A stretch of DNA of 64,000 bases from the NCBI RefSeq assembly GCF_028583425.1, contig NC_072801.1, positions 61,333,766 to 61,397,765 on the forward strand, in the 5' to 3' direction. The stretch's first letter is position 1, and the number at the start of each line of letters is the position of its first letter. The stretch is from Eublepharis macularius (taxonomy: Eukaryota; Chordata; Lepidosauria; Squamata; Eublepharidae). Below the pieces are notes generated by a model. The model had not been told where the DNA came from, did not search any database, and saw only the letters and a program-made list of their open reading frames with translations. This document shows positions 13,201-24,407 of this stretch, in pieces. The translations under genes and the position numbers were made by a program.

Positions 13201-16200
13201 CAGGGCATCATACGGGCAAGAGAGAAGTAAGAGCCCCCAGCGTCCACGCAACAGCCTGCATCAGTTAATTGCACTGGGGTGACGCAAAACACTTCGGGAC
13301 TCTTCCCCTATGCTGTGTTAACATGTTTCTGGGGCTGCCTTTTGAGCAAAGATCTAGGGAAAGTATATTTGGTCAATAGAATATCCCAAGTTGTAAACTG
13401 GGGACTCCACACCCCCAGCCTATCTTAGCCATACTCAGAAACGTTCACAGGCTTACGAGCCTTCACGTTTATTTGTTTGTTTGTGTTATTTATAGTCAGC
13501 CTTTCTGACTGGGACTCAAGGCAGATTGAACAGAGTAAGTCAATACAACCAACAGGATGAGACATCCAATAAGAAATGCAATCTGGAACCAACCAGAAAT
13601 ATAAACAGAACTGATGCAAAACAGAAGTATTAATGTGACATGTTAAAATGATGTAAAAAATACATAATAGGCTCCTACTGGCAACAAGAAACAATATGAA
13701 TTATACACTGCAGTACAGACCACAGTCACTAAACCTTTACCCAGCTAGATTTCTAAAACATCTATACCGTACAGAAAGTACAGCTAAAACAACGTGTGTT
13801 TGTGTGTGTTATGTGCCCTCAATTCACCTCCGACCTGTGGCGACCCTATGAATGAAAGACCTCCAAAACATCCTATCATTAACACACCTGCTCAGATCTT
13901 GCAAACTGGAGGCCGTGGCTCCTTTTATTGAGTCAAGCCATCTCGTTTTAGGTCTTCCTCTTTTGCCGCTGCCTTCCACTATTCTTAGCATTATTGACTT
14001 TTCCAGAGAATCTTGTCTTCTCATAATATGAGCGAAGTACAATGGCCTCAGTTTTGTCATTTTAGCTTCTAGGCAGAATTCAGGCTTGGTTTGATCTAGT
14101 ACCCACTTATTTGTCTTTTTGGCTGTCCATAGTATCCGCAGAACTGTACAAAAAATACAGTACAAAAAGTACAGCTAAAACAGTACAGGTGTAAAAAGGT
14201 CTTCCTGAATAATGCAGTTTTGAATAGTTTTCAGAAAGCCAGGAGAGTGGGAGCCTTCTAACCTTATCAGGCAGGCCATTCCATAAAGTGGGGCCATAGC
14301 GGAGAAAGCATATATACAGGCAGCTGTAGATTTTGCCCGTTTGCTGTTTGCCACCTGCAGAGGGCCCTGCTCCAATACGTAAGATTCACATCACTAGCTA
14401 GGCAGGCGTCTACTGGAGATGGGGCTCTCCTGTATTTATCCTCCACCTGTGGAATTGTCTCTCAAGAGCTGGTTTGGTTTGTTGCCCTTTCAGCATCTGC
14501 CTGTCCTGTTTAGCTGAGTCTTTGGCACATTGCTGTGCCATCCTCTTTCTGAAAACACTCAAGTCTTTGGGCTTAGAAGAGTGTGATTCTTCTTACAGTG
14601 GCCACAGAAGTTTGCTGAGTTTGCTTTCATTTTTTCTTCCTGCCGGTTGTAATTCTTACAAGTTTTGGTTTCGCTGCTTTTTTTTTTTACAAAAAATATG
14701 ACAGTTTTCAACTTACAGTTAAAATGAAATCCGGTATGTTGATCATCAGTAACTTTGCTGTCAGTAATTTAGCCTCTTTATAGCCATGAAAATAATTTCT
14801 CTGAAAACTTGCGTGACCCAACTTCTCCTTTCTTTGCAAACGCGACATTCCCATATTAAGAACAAACCCTCGAGTCTGATGTTCCCAATATGCGTTGTTG
14901 TATTTCAGTGGGAGAAGAAAGGGGGTTCTCCTTGCCCAAAATGTTGCCAAGAGTGAGCTCTCCCCTCCCCATACCTCTCTAATCCTGTAATTATGTACAG
15001 AAGCACGGCTCTCCATAGTGCCTGTTACCATTCCTGTATTGATGGCGCTTATTCCCGCTTCAAAATCTGATGAAGGCGATTCTTGCTTAGGAAGCAACTA
15101 GAACTAGACATCTGTGTTCTTTTTTTCGTCACTGGTTTAAAATAGCCCCAAAGGAACATTATATGATCCAGAGAAATGATATCCAAACAAGAGAGAGAAC
15201 TTTTCTCCAACATCTTTTATTGTGCCTGCTTTTTTTTTTAATCACTGGAGAAGAGCAAGAGTCCAGTAGAACCTATAAGACTTATAAAATTTGTTAGAAG
15301 TGAGCTGCGACTCACGAAAGCTTATACTCTACCATGAATTTTGTTAGTCTTATAGGTGCTACTGGACTCTTGCTCTTTTCCACTGCTACAGACAGACTAA
15401 CACGGCTACCCATCTTGATTTTTTTTTTATCACTGTTCAGTATACTGATGGAGCCAATCTTGAGAATTGTGTTGCAAGCCACCTTGAATGTACTGCATGT
15501 GGCAGAAAGATGGTATATAAACTTCTAAATTAAAAAAAGCAACCAAGGCAGAGCAGCTGCACTTTGTCGTGTTTTGTCATTCGCTTGCTGATTGACAGAA
15601 TAGTTCTTATTTGTGATCTGCCTTGAGTCCCAATAAGAAGGCTGACTAGAAAGGAACCTAATAATAATAGCACAAGTTATACTGTGCAGAGCTTTCTCCT
15701 AAGATGTGAGCAGGGATGGGGGACAGTCAATAATATGGCCAGTTCTATTTGGACCATAAGGCCATATGCAGTCCCTTTCCTCCCCCTTTTAATTCCCAGT
15801 GTTGTGACCGCAGAGCTCCCAAGTACTGCAATGCTGTTGGTGAGGCCAGGTGATAAAGAGGCTCTGTGCCAGGCATTAGCCCAAAAGGAAAAGGATACTA
15901 TCTCACTTGCCCCGCTGCGGAGAGCAATCTGTATCTGTTGGCCCAAGCTGCAGCCTTCTACCAACTCCTAGGCCCATCTAACTTGATCCCTATATCCGTG
16001 ATTCTTTGGCTCAGAACCTTGAGCACCCAGAATATCAGGCCTCTCCTATTCCAGTCATACATATGTATTTATTTATTCATAGGACAAGGAGCCAAGGGGA
16101 ATCATTCCACTGGAAAATCTGAGCATCCGGGAAGTGGAGGACCCACGGAAGCCAGTGAGTGACATTTTGCCTTTTCGTTGGCATTAACCACTCATCCACC

Positions 16201-18354
16201 TGATGCTTGCATTTCAGGGCGAACCGGAATAAATTCCGTACTCCTTGGTACAGTGCCGTGGGGCAGATTCAGGGATTGTAACATTTATTGGCCTTTTCAA
16301 AGTGATTTTTAAGCACTTTTCTTTGCATTAATCCATGGGGGAAATCTAGTACCAAGATGCTTTATTGCCAACCCAAGAATGAATACGGGTTTTGGAGCAG
16401 ATAGTTTTTAACAGGAAGTTCAGCCAGACTTGAAACCAAACCCCAGAACTGAGCCAGATAGCTTTTTGTTTTGTTTTAATCTGTTTCCGTGAACTTTAAT
16501 AGTTCAGATTACGCTTCAGGTTTGTTTGACTCTCTGCTTTATAGGTGAAGGTGTAATGGGCCTTTCATTGGTTATACTGGAAATATTGTTTGATACAAAT
16601 GTGTTGTACTCCAGCTGCTGCAAGTTATGTGGCAAATGACATGGACTGTAAATTTGATTTACAACCTGATCCTATAACTGTTTACTCAGAAGAAAGTTCC
16701 ACTGCATTCAGGGAAACTTATTCCCGAGTAACTGTTCATAGGATTGTAGCCTTGGTGCTGATCGTGCCATATCTTCTCTCATAGTCTGCTGGAGGAGGTT
16801 TGTTGTGAGAGCGCTAGAGAACTCCTGACCCGGTTTACTTACAAATATGCTAAAGCAGCGGCAAGGAAATGCAGCAAGACAATTTAGAACAGCTTCTTAA
16901 AATCCCAAAGCTGCCAATATAAAGCCAGGAAAAGTCTCCTAAAGCAACCAGGGGATAAAAGCAGGGCAATCTGATAAAAATAAAACTCCAAAAAGGAGGA
17001 TCTAAGAGGTTGAGGGGGAGCTTGTGAGTTCAGCACCCGGCAGGTTTCTCTGCAGAGGGAGTTCAGAGCTTGGGGTCAGCTACAGATAAGGCGCCGTGTC
17101 TAGCGTCCCCTCCCCTAACCAGTGAAAGCGACGACAGAGCAGGGCCTCTGATGACAATTTTAATTGGTTCTTTATAGAACTGCTTTGAGCTCTACATTCC
17201 AAACAACAAAGGCCAGCTAATCAAAGCCTGCAAGACAGAGGCCGATGGCCGGGTGGTCGAGGGGAACCACATGGTCTACCGCATCTCCGCACCCACACAG
17301 GAAGAGAAGGATGAGTGGATCAAATCTATCAAGTGAGTGTAAAGCACTGGGATGTTTGGAAGGAGGGGGGAAGAAATCCTGGCCTTCAGTTTTTCTCACT
17401 GGTCAAGCCCCTTAAATACAACCCCAATCGCAGATGGTTAAGCACATCCAGTTGCCACAAGGGCAGGCCAGTCAGCACTGTACACGGCCCGCCCACCCCC
17501 ACCCCCACCCTGTGGCTCCGGACAAGAAGAGCTAGTTTCCCTTAAGTTGGTTCCAGGAGAGAAGAGTTGTATGTCTGTCCAGAGCGTAGCAAGTGCATGC
17601 CTGCAGCTGCTAATTTTATGTTAGTCTGCTCACCTGTAGTCCTCTAGTCCCTCCCAGAAACAAAGGCACTACGTTCTGTTCGCACCATTAGAGGATGGAG
17701 CTGTGTAGCTAAAGGGCTAACTTACAGAACAGGCTGTTTTGATGATTGCTAGCATGTCTGTGTACATTATAACACGCTACTGTCTTGGAGCCACAATAGG
17801 CCAAAGCTCGTTTTTCGCTGGCCATTTCTTTTTGCTACATTTTGCATCTCACACAGTGTAGCATACATGAGTTCAGCCTCATCCAAAACCCCAAAACCTT
17901 GGTGGAGCTTGGTTAGCCTGAGATGAAGGACACCCAAAGCTATTCAACAAGTTTCATGGCTGACCTGGGACTCGAACCCAGTTCCCCTTGGACTGTCCAG
18001 CAGTAGGGATGTGGTGGGTTCCCCCTCATTGGCAGCCTGCAAGGAGCAGCTGGACGAATACTCGTCAGGGATGCTTTAGGCTGTTCCTGCATTGGGCAAG
18101 GGGTTGGATGGTCTATAAGGCCCCTTCCAACTCTAGGATTCCGCCATTCTTGTCTGCTACACCACTAGCCCCCTACATGGGATGGGACTGGAGTGCGGAG
18201 AGACTGTCCCTTCTCATTCTCTGCTTCCCGATGGGTGGTTTGACTCTGCCTTTCCTTCTTTCCCAGAGCCGCTGTGAGTGTAGATCCTTTTTACGAGATG
18301 CTGGCCGCCCGTAAGAAACGGATCTCAGTGAAGCAGAAACAGGAGCAGCCGTGA
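395..18354 (+). CDS. CYTH2: Cytohesin-2 (ARNO), ARF guanine-nucleotide exchange factor; complete spliced gene
   Basis: Coding exons: 395-413, 2234-2381, 4340-4406, 4624-4742, 5245-5325, 7752-7864, 8796-8944, 9383-9494, optional 11413-11415, 13028-13104, 16083-16154, 17178-17332 and 18267-18354. All have AG/GT borders and compatible phases, giving 399 aa, or 400 with the microexon, as I recall for the human protein. Order of parts: N-terminal coiled coil (about 10-60), Sec7 domain (about 65-245) with the catalytic glutamic finger at Glu156 in RLPGEAQ, PH domain (about 259-377) with KTWKRRWF, and polybasic tail [15 protein letters not shown]. The protein activates ARF GTPases (mainly ARF6/ARF1) at phosphoinositide-rich plasma membrane. 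The MEDG start, EANEGSK and the KQEQP end identify CYTH2 rather than CYTH1/3/4. I remember human as SIQAAV where this gene reads SIKAAV. Nothing suggests damage. Confidence 0.98.
1195..1258 (+). repeat. Compound microsatellite (TAG)n then (TAATGG)n
   Basis: Twelve TAG units run directly into about four and a half TAATGG units, in CYTH2 intron 1. It creates spurious poly-Ser/Asn and poly-Leu reading frames on the two strands. Confidence 0.95.
1820..2000. repeat. Old interspersed-repeat remnant in CYTH2 intron 1
   Basis: Shares blocks such as CTGAGACTCAAGGC, ATTGCAG and GAACAGAACTGG with the remnants at 2405-2745 and 13466-13722. Probably part of an old LINE-type 3' region; family not identified. 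Confidence 0.4.
2405..2743. repeat. Interspersed-repeat remnant (LINE-like), CYTH2 intron 1
   Basis: Carries GATTCAAGGCAGATTATACTG, then ACAATCAACAGCTGG and TTGACATGACATAATAAATG. The same blocks appear in the same order at 13466-13722. It ends where a tRNA-type SINE begins. Family not identified. Confidence 0.45.
2744..3003 (-). mobile_element. tRNA-derived SINE, reverse orientation
   Basis: Read on the minus strand it opens with a tRNA-like head containing an A box (GGTGTAGTGGTTAAGAGC) and a B box (GGTTTGATTCCC). A MIR-like middle (AGCTGGGTGATCTTGGGC) and a tail ending in TATATAAATCAAATG follow. It belongs to the same family as copies at 36883, 52017 and 52637. Confidence 0.8.
3004..4339. 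other. CYTH2 intron 2, 3' part: no recognised feature
   Basis: Apart from the SINE that precedes it, I recognise no gene, RNA or repeat family here. The open frames are short and unlike known proteins. Confidence 0.5.
6582..7392. mobile_element. 811-bp non-autonomous hAT-type element with internal minisatellite
   Basis: Ends are inverted (TAGGGGTGTACCC at the left, GCACATCCCTA at the right) and flanked by an 8-bp duplication, GACGCCAG (6574-6581) and GATGCCAG (7393-7400), one mismatch. The subterminal sequence is inverted too (ATTCGGGTTTCCC against GAAACCCGATTCG). An 8-bp duplication points to hAT. It has no transposase frame. It lies in CYTH2 intron 5. Confidence 0.85.
6841..7190 (+). repeat. 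Minisatellite inside the hAT element, about 178-bp higher-order unit
   Basis: Four blocks begin with TTTAAACTCCAYCTGGGT-like sequence and end in CAGGTGAAGCRCAGAAGGG, at about 6841, 6949, 7019 and 7122. Long (~105 bp) and short (~70 bp) blocks alternate, so the real period is about 178 bp, repeated twice. It is preceded by a poly-G run at 6780-6793. Confidence 0.8.
7865..8795. other. CYTH2 intron 6: faint repeat remnants only
   Basis: Around 8500-8690 there is sequence of LINE-3'-end character (GTGGCTTACAGTGAACATAA and A-rich stretches). Otherwise I see nothing recognisable. Confidence 0.35.
11207..11400 (+). promoter_or_regulatory. Long CU-rich tract just upstream of the CYTH2 microexon
   Basis: About 190 bases are almost entirely pyrimidine, including an uninterrupted TC-repeat core around 11235-11265, and end close to the microexon acceptor at 11412. 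It can serve as an extended polypyrimidine tract. CU repeats are known binding sites for PTB-family splicing repressors, so it may control microexon inclusion. The regulatory role is inference; it is also simply a microsatellite. Confidence 0.5.
11413..11415 (+). CDS. CYTH2: CYTH2 3-nt microexon (GAG), diglycine/triglycine switch
   Basis: Exon 8 ends in phase 1 with G and exon 10 starts GAGGGCGAG. Between them lies cccag|GAG|gtaggt, an acceptor and a donor bracketing exactly three bases. Inclusion turns G|GA GGG into G|GA G|GA GGG, adding one glycine to the PH-domain beta1-beta2 loop (LGGR to LGGGR). Cytohesins are known to have GG and GGG splice forms with different preference for PI(3,4,5)P3 over PI(4,5)P2, so the site fits family knowledge. 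It is too short to prove without transcripts. Confidence 0.75.
13466..13722. repeat. Interspersed-repeat remnant (LINE-like), CYTH2 intron 10
   Basis: Second clear copy of the family at 2405-2743, sharing GACTCAAGGCAGATTGAACAG, ACAACCAACAGGATG and TGACATGTTAAAATGATG in the same order. Confidence 0.45.
13796..14165 (-). mobile_element. BovB/RTE LINE fragment: end of reverse-transcriptase ORF and 3' tail
   Basis: On the minus strand a 113-aa frame contains [20 protein letters not shown] and [15 protein letters not shown], then [16 protein letters not shown]. This is the C-terminal region of RTE/BovB LINE polyproteins (compare HIMRR..SLEKTLMLGKIEG, RGRQRMRWLD, DREAWRAAVHGV). The 3' tail CGGAGGTGAATTGAGGGCAC follows. 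BovB is abundant in squamates. Strongly 5'-truncated; lies in CYTH2 intron 10. Confidence 0.85.
15247..15420. mobile_element. Palindromic interspersed repeat (GTCCAGTAGCACC family), copy 1
   Basis: The left arm (AGAGCAAGAGTCCAGTAGAA, CCTATAAGAC) is mirrored by the right arm (GTCTTATAGGTGCTACTGGA, CTCTTGCTCTTTTC). A conserved centre reads GTGAGCTGCGACTCACGAAAG. The same family recurs at 25080, 25905, 44105, 61741 and probably 63915. Superfamily not assigned. Confidence 0.75.
16664..16756. mobile_element. Short palindromic repeat (TTACTC...CCTATAAC family), copy 1
   Basis: GATCCTATAACTGTTTACTC at the left mirrors GAGTAACTGTTCATAGGATT at the right, around AGTTCCACTGCATTCAGG. Other copies are at 24408 and 59748. 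MITE-like; superfamily not assigned. Confidence 0.6.
18004..18155 (+). mobile_element. CR1-like LINE 3' end
   Basis: GGGGTTGGATGGTCTATAAG followed by GCCCCTTCCAACTCTAGGATT matches the typical CR1 terminal sequence (GG.TTGGA..A.ATGACC...CCCTTCCAACTCTATGATT). It sits in CYTH2 intron 12. Confidence 0.65.
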
Positions 18355-21300
18355 GGTGGGGCTACTCCAGCACCTCTCCTCCCCTCCGCCCATTGATGTA
18401 CCTCCCTGCACCTCTTCCCTTCTTGGACCTGCTGCCAAGCCCACCGGTTTGGGGCTCCCTGAGATCCAGCCACCACCCTTTCCTCCTGTCCCATGGATTC
18501 TCGGATTACCAATGCAACTTGCCACTCTGACAGCGTGCCAGCACCCCCGTGCCCCCTTCTCGTCTCCAGAGCTTCCACTCGGCCTTTTGAGGTTGGCTTC
18601 TGGCGTGGCCTTGGGAGCCCTCGCGCGATGGGCTTGTGCGGAGAAAGGCAGAGTCCCCCCCCCCTTGGCAGCGGCTTTTTGGGCTGTCAGTGGACTTAGC
18701 CAGATGGCTTGAAAGGCAGGCTGCTGCTTCACTCCACCTCGACTCCCGAGGGCTACAAACCTGAACCTTTCCTGTCTGCCCGAACCTTTCCATTTTTCTC
18801 CCACTTTTGAGCCAATTTATGCATTCAACAAGCAAGCGGGTGGTAGAAGCTGTGTTGGGTCTGTATCACATCAGGATGCAGATGGGGAAGTTGCCTCTTG
18901 GAATGGTATCCTCTCTGCATTACAGCAAAAATCTTGCCCTCCTGAAATTAACACGCAAGGTAGAAGTCAAAGCTAAAACCCTGCTCTCTGGCAAGCTCTC
19001 ATTCTGGAGCTGTTTTGACCCGGGAGAATATTCTGTCGTCTGATTTCCCTCATCTGCATTCTAATGTGGCGCAGTCATAGGAGAACTATACAGACCACCT
19101 GCTTTGTTCTGAGCGTGAAGGTCAGCTCCTTCGAGTTTGTTGCCAAACCAACTACACTGTGTTTCCAAGGAACCGGTATTCTTCTGACCTACTAATACGA
19201 ACAAGGGCTGTACCGTGTCGTTTGGCGCTAGTTCCACAAAAGAAACCGAACATACTGACAACCAGCAAGGGGCAGCAGAGAGCCAGACAGCTGCCGCACA
19301 CCCACATGGACACTGTTTTGAACACTACCGTTTCTTTGCCAGGAACACCCAGCACATCTGCGCAACTGACAGCTAATTCTTCCCAGCGGGGGGCAGGGTC
19401 CCAATGTTGTTCATGCCCTCGTTCTGCCCTCTCGGAAAAATTGGCCACTCCTGCCAAATTCCAGTGGATTAAGCAAGACTTCCTCTCTGAAATGGATCCT
19501 GTTTTCTCTTGACATACTTTTCTCTTCTGCTCAGATACTGCCATCAGAAGATTTCCCTTGGAGTTGTTTCAGAGGTTTCTCCACCCACCCACCCACCCCT
19601 CCATTGAATTTACAAATCTGAATGCCCGGGGAGCGCTGTGGTTAGAATCTTTCCCTGATCCTGCTGTGCAGAGGGTAGATGAAGCCCGAATATCGCCTGG
19701 TGGGAACACTGATTAGAAGCACCTTCACCTTTCCACCCCCATCCCTTGAATTTCCCTTTCAAGTTAAGATGCTTTTTATCTGAAAGCAAAAAGATGCGTT
19801 ACTATTGAACATGCTTGTGGCAAGACAGGGGGGTTAATGGTTGGATTTCACACACCGCAAACCCATTTTCACAATATTCAAGTGGGCAGTAGGCATTCAT
19901 ATGTTAGTGATAGGGGCTCCAGATTGGTTAGTCCAGGGCTTTTTATGTTTTAGAAAAGCAGCCTTATGAATGGGCCTTAGATCATATCACCCGAGCATTT
20001 AGCAGGCTTACTATAAACTCTTATTTGGAGGTTTTGTTCCTTCAATTTCACAAGTATACCTTCAAAGCTAGTCTTCCATTACTGCCTTGCCTTAAGGGAT
20101 CTCTTTGATGTAACAGCTCAGGTTCTGCAAGGCTTTTTTAAAGGTTTTGGAGCTGAGCTTGCTTAGCTCATAAAGAGCCCTTTGCTCCAAAGCAGCAGTC
20201 TTGGCAAAGGGTCAAAGCTGTGTTGCAGAGGACCTAAGGTGCTTGCGGAGGTCCCTGGCTGTAGCAGCAATGTGCATTTCTCTCTAATCAGTATTGCCTC
20301 TACCACAGGGAGGAACTGCAGCCATGAGGACAGCGGCCCTTTCAAATCTAGTTTGGTTTAAACCTGGAAACAAAGGTGGATCTGTTTGAATATCTCGCAT
20401 CATAATCCTGGATTTCAAAGGGTTGGAAGCTTTTCTCTCAGGCCAGTCGGGAATCTCCTGTTCTCATATGAAAGGAAGGAATGTAGAGCAGGTAAAGACA
20501 GCAAGGAAAGGGTATGGTTTTGCATAAATTAAACTGTCAGCCAGGGGGCACACGTGCAAGAGAGACAGAGAGTGACTCCATTGCACTGCAATGAATTTCA
20601 GGAAAGGCCAAGCTGGAGTGTAAGAGCATTGGCAATCTGAATTAAGGACATTCCGGCAGGTTTCTAGCCTTAGATCAGCTAAAAGTAACTTGGGTAGATT
20701 ACTGTGTCTGCAAACCAGACATGCTTCTTTCCTGTATTCATCCAGTCTTCTAGGAAAAGCTACTAACCACCTAATCTTGCTCAAGAGAGCCAAGAATTCC
20801 CCCCTACCGGCACCCCCATTTAACTTTTCCACTGCTACATTCAAGGCCAGGCTACTAAAGTTCCTAACATAGCCTCTCAGTTTTGCCCATCTGTCCTTGG
20901 CATATGGCATCTCAGTCATTGAACTAAACCCCACGTTAGACCTACATCTTCATGTTGTTCAGCCCTTTTGCCAAAAAGAAACGAAAAAAACCTTGAGTCT
21001 CTCTGCTTCCTTTGTGGCTAACACACGTTTTCCCCCGAGAAAGCCCGTTATTCCAATAATCCCTTTTTCTATACTACTCAGACCCTCTCCTATCTAGAAT
21101 ATGTCCCATGTCCAGGCACTCTCCCCTACGTATTCTTTCAACACCAACCAAACCTCACTGTCTTCCCTATAACTCGAGATATCTCAAAACAAATCCCGTT
21201 CTGGATTTTAGATCATCCCAAATTCAGTCCATTCCCCCCCTGTATTTCTGGCAGCTTTTCTCTCCAACACACAAGGGGACCACTTCTACCCTCAAAAAAT

Positions 21301-22244
21301 CCAAGATCTTACTCTTTTTAATAACCCTTGCAAAGAAGTCCAGTACCTCTGGAGAAGTTCCTTTCGAAATCTAGACCTGAGGCAGCTGAAATGAGGTTAT
21401 GTGGAGTAGTCCTGCCTGCAGCCTTTCAGGATTACTTCTGAGATCTTCAGCAATATCCCTAATTTCCTCCTCCCCTCCCCCCTGGATTCCTATAACTTTA
21501 TTTGGGGCAGGGAATTCCTGTTCCAGAAGAAGAAAGAGAGAGGGGCATTCCTCTGGTTTTTAAATCTGTTTCCTATTATGATGATGTCTTTTTTTAAAGA
21601 AAAATGTTAATTATTATTTAAAGATTTAATGTATGCATCTCTGGATGAAATGTAAACACTACAGACTTGTTTATGCCCTGCAGTCATCTTTTTTTAAAAA
21701 AGAGGTTTGTTAGTTAATATAGAGAATTTATTAGGAATATTGACGGAGGGGTGAGATCTGAATCACTGCCGAGTCGCATCCCCCAGCTTGGAGAACAGCT
21801 ATTGCAAAGGGAGCAGGTGGCTGCAAAAGGCTTCCTTGGGGTGACACGGGACGTTTCCCCATGCATCAGCCCTTCACTGAGTGTGTGTGCTGCTCCCCTG
21901 TGCAGGAATCTGTTGGGTGCTGAAGACAAAACCAGTCCACATGCAGGGCACCTCTTTTTCTGCACACGGTGTTGAGTGGGCATCTGCCGGTCACAGGAGA
22001 GGGTTTGCTCCATTCCCCTTGTGTCAAAATTTTGCTGCAAAAAGAGCCGGAGCTTGCATAAATGTATTGCTTTTGTGGGTCACAAGGAAGCTTACGAAAG
22101 GCACTCTGAAGCTTCACCCTCATTAAGGATTCTGCAGTTGTTGAATTCTGTGTCTCTGGCACCGAATTCCAGGTCTTTTTCCTGCACATGCTCAACATCA
22201 CAGAATGCGCACAACCCAGAAGAGAAGGTGTCCACATTGGAGGA
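18355..22244. other. CYTH2 3'UTR and downstream intergenic DNA
   Basis: The 3'UTR starts at 18355. I did not find a clear AATAAA followed by a GU-rich element that would fix its end. The longer open frames here (up to 159 aa around 18325-18804 and 156 aa around 20464-20934) look like chance frames in GC-rich or unrelated sequence. No repeat family was recognised. Confidence 0.5.
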
Positions 22245-22432
22245 TAGCCCTGGAGAGCCTGATCTTGTCAGATCTCCGAAGCTAAGCAGAGTTGGCCTTG
22301 GTTCGTAATTGGATGGGAGACCTCCAGCGTAAACCAGGGTTGCAGTGCCAGGCAATAGCAAACCACCTCGGTTAGTCTCTGCCATGAAAACCCCACCAGG
22401 GGTTGCCACAAGTCAGCTATGACTTGAGGGGA
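22245..22432 (+). mobile_element. 5S-rRNA-derived SINE, copy 1
   Basis: AGCCTGATCTTGTCAGATCT, CCGAAGCTAAGCAGAGTTGG and TTGGATGGGAGACC match the 5S rRNA internal promoter region in order. A non-5S body (AAACCACCTCGGTTAGTCTC) and a tail CAAGTCAGCTATGACTTGAG follow. It is a retroposon, not a 5S gene. Its relatives are at 40465 and 57786. Confidence 0.85.
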
Positions 22433-22747
22433 GGATTTCATTTTTCAGCTTGGAGGGCATTCAGCTGACCCAGTTTTTTCTTCGGGAGCCGCTAGATTAG
22501 GGAGATCATTTTAAATCCCAAGGGATTTGTTCCCAAGGAGTAAAGAGTGGAAGCTGAAGTGCCAGAATTGATCTTCCCCACAAACCTCCCAGATCCATCT
22601 TCTCAATAGCTGAACATATCCCAAAGCCCTTCTTTTTCCCTTTGGCATTGCTATTGTACTTTTGAGTGGATTCAAGGCCCTTTTTGTATGTTTCCTTGTA
22701 AGCAGCCTGCATGGCCTCCAGGAAGGTTGGCCCGGAAGAGGTCACAC

Positions 22748-22948
22748 TAGGGTTGCCAGGTCCAGGTTGGGAAATTCCTGAAGATTTTGGGGGTGGAGCC
22801 TGGGGAAGGTGGGCATCAATGGGGTATAATGCCATAGAGTCCACCCTCCAAAGCAGCCAATTTATCCAGGGGAACTGATCTCTGTTGCCTGGAGATCAGT
22901 TGTAATTCCGGGAGATCTCCAGCCACCATCTGGAGGCTGGCAACCCTA
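22748..22948 (+). mobile_element. hAT MITE, AGGGTTGCCA family, copy 1 (perfect 8-bp duplication)
   Basis: A 201-bp element with terminal inverted repeats TAGGGTTGCCA / TGGCAACCCTA, flanked by GGTCACAC on both sides (22740-22747 and 22949-22956). The body contains TATAATGCCATAGAGTCCAC. This copy defines the family: eleven copies lie between 22.7 and 51.6 kb. Confidence 0.9.
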
Positions 22949-23479
22949 GGTCACACGTGCAATGGAATTCTTTTTTTGACCTTGCCGGGGGCGGGGGCCT
23001 ACGAAGCATATCCCAATTGCGGTAGGAAGCCTTTTGCTGGTCTTAGAGCCTAAGCAAACTCCTGACTTTACTATACCCTGGAGTTGGCCTGTGGCATCCT
23101 ATTTATTCAGAAAGCCAAGAGGGAAAATTACGGAGAAGTCACTGGTGCTAACAACGTCTGTGATGAAATCGAGGTGTGCATTTCAGCGACAAAAATGGGG
23201 TCCTATCATCCCACTTCTCGTGCCGAGGGTCACTGCCTTTGCCTCCCAAAGATGGTGCTCAGCCTGCATAAATTGTTTTCTGTACTTGAAAAATAGCCAT
23301 TGATCTAAAAGCCATCTTTTGGATGAAAGTATACTTGGAAAAGAATCACAGCTGCCCTACCATAGGTTACCCAGAATTTGATGCATGCCTTGTCCACAGG
23401 TTGGTGTACTGCTTGGTGCCTTGATGTGGGTACGCTCCAGAAATGAGGCACCCACATCCTATTCAAAAGGTCTGACTCC

Positions 23480-23885
23480 CACAGCTGCTGTAGCATAGTG
23501 TTTAAGTGGTTAACCAGGGCCGTTTCCAGATGGCTTACCTTCACCCAGGATGTCACGCCTCGTTGCGGGGAAAATGCGAAATACCGCGTTTCCTCACGTG
23601 AGTTTTGTGTGACGTCGCACAAAACTCGCGCAAGGAAACGCGATATTTTGCATTTTCCCCGCAACGAGGTGTGATGTCCCAGGTGAAGGTAAGCCATCTG
23701 GAAACGGCCCAGTACTCTGCTGGTTGGAATCCCTCTACAGCCTTGGGTAAGCCACTCCACTCAGCCCCAGCTTCCCAGCTGAATTGTGGGGATAATAATA
23801 ACACACTTTTTCACTGCTCTGAGTGGAACACTTTCTGAAAGAGCAGTATATAAGCACACTGTTATTATTGGAAGCAGGTAAATTC
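23480..23885 (+). mobile_element. tRNA-derived SINE interrupted by a foldback element
   Basis: The SINE head (GCATAGTGTTTAAGTGGTTA) lies left of 23517 and its remainder (GGTTGGAATCCC, GGGGATAATAATAACAC, AGTATATAAGCAC) lies right of 23710, so the foldback inserted into an existing SINE. Confidence 0.7.
23517..23710. mobile_element. 194-bp foldback (hairpin) MITE, GGGCCG...CGGCCC
   Basis: Nearly the whole element is an inverted repeat. The left arm has TTTCCAGATGGCTTACCTTC and AACGAGG-type core sequence (CCTCGTTGCGGGGAAAATGC); the right arm has their complements up to GGAAACGGCCC. A CpG-rich centre (GTGTGACGTCGCACAAAACT) forms the tip. The same family occurs at 60081-60294. Confidence 0.85.
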
Positions 23886-24407
23886 TGAATAATGGACCCT
23901 TGCATGAACAAGATTTTAACAGCATCCTTAGAATGTAAACAAAAGGACCAACGTTTTACCAGGAAAAGAATTCTTTTATAAATGGGGTGATTGGAGTGTA
24001 TGAATATAGCTCTTGACCAGCCCACTTTGAAGAAGTAGCAAGAAACATTCCTACCCTCCGTTACAGGATATGGGCTGGATCTGTCTATTTGCCCCCGGGG
24101 TCACTAATGCATCCTTCTTGAGGCTATTAATACCTTGATGCTCTGGAGACCTTATATATCCCTCCCTCTGGCTTAAGATCTGGCTTAAGCTATTGCTAAT
24201 GAGATCAAGAACAAGTGAGTAACCTGCCTGGGCTTGAGCCAGAGAAGAGCTGGAACCAATCTGCACAAAAAGGAATTGCCCAGTCTGCACATTCTGATAT
24301 CAGATGATCTCTGAATATTATTTAATCATTAACCAGTAAATAAGTGATGCTCTTCCTCCAAGCTCAGCAGCATACATGTGGTTCCCAACAGATCTAGCTA
24401 CACAAGA

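Noticed and set aside
18325-18804. 159-aa minus-strand frame over the CYTH2 3'UTR
   Set aside because: Overlaps GC-rich 3'UTR antisense; no recognisable domain.
20464-20934. 156-aa minus-strand frame
   Set aside because: No domain or family similarity, no splice or promoter context.
22245-22432. Possible functional 5S rRNA gene
   Set aside because: Only the internal promoter part resembles 5S; it continues into a SINE body and tail and lacks a terminator T-run at the right place.
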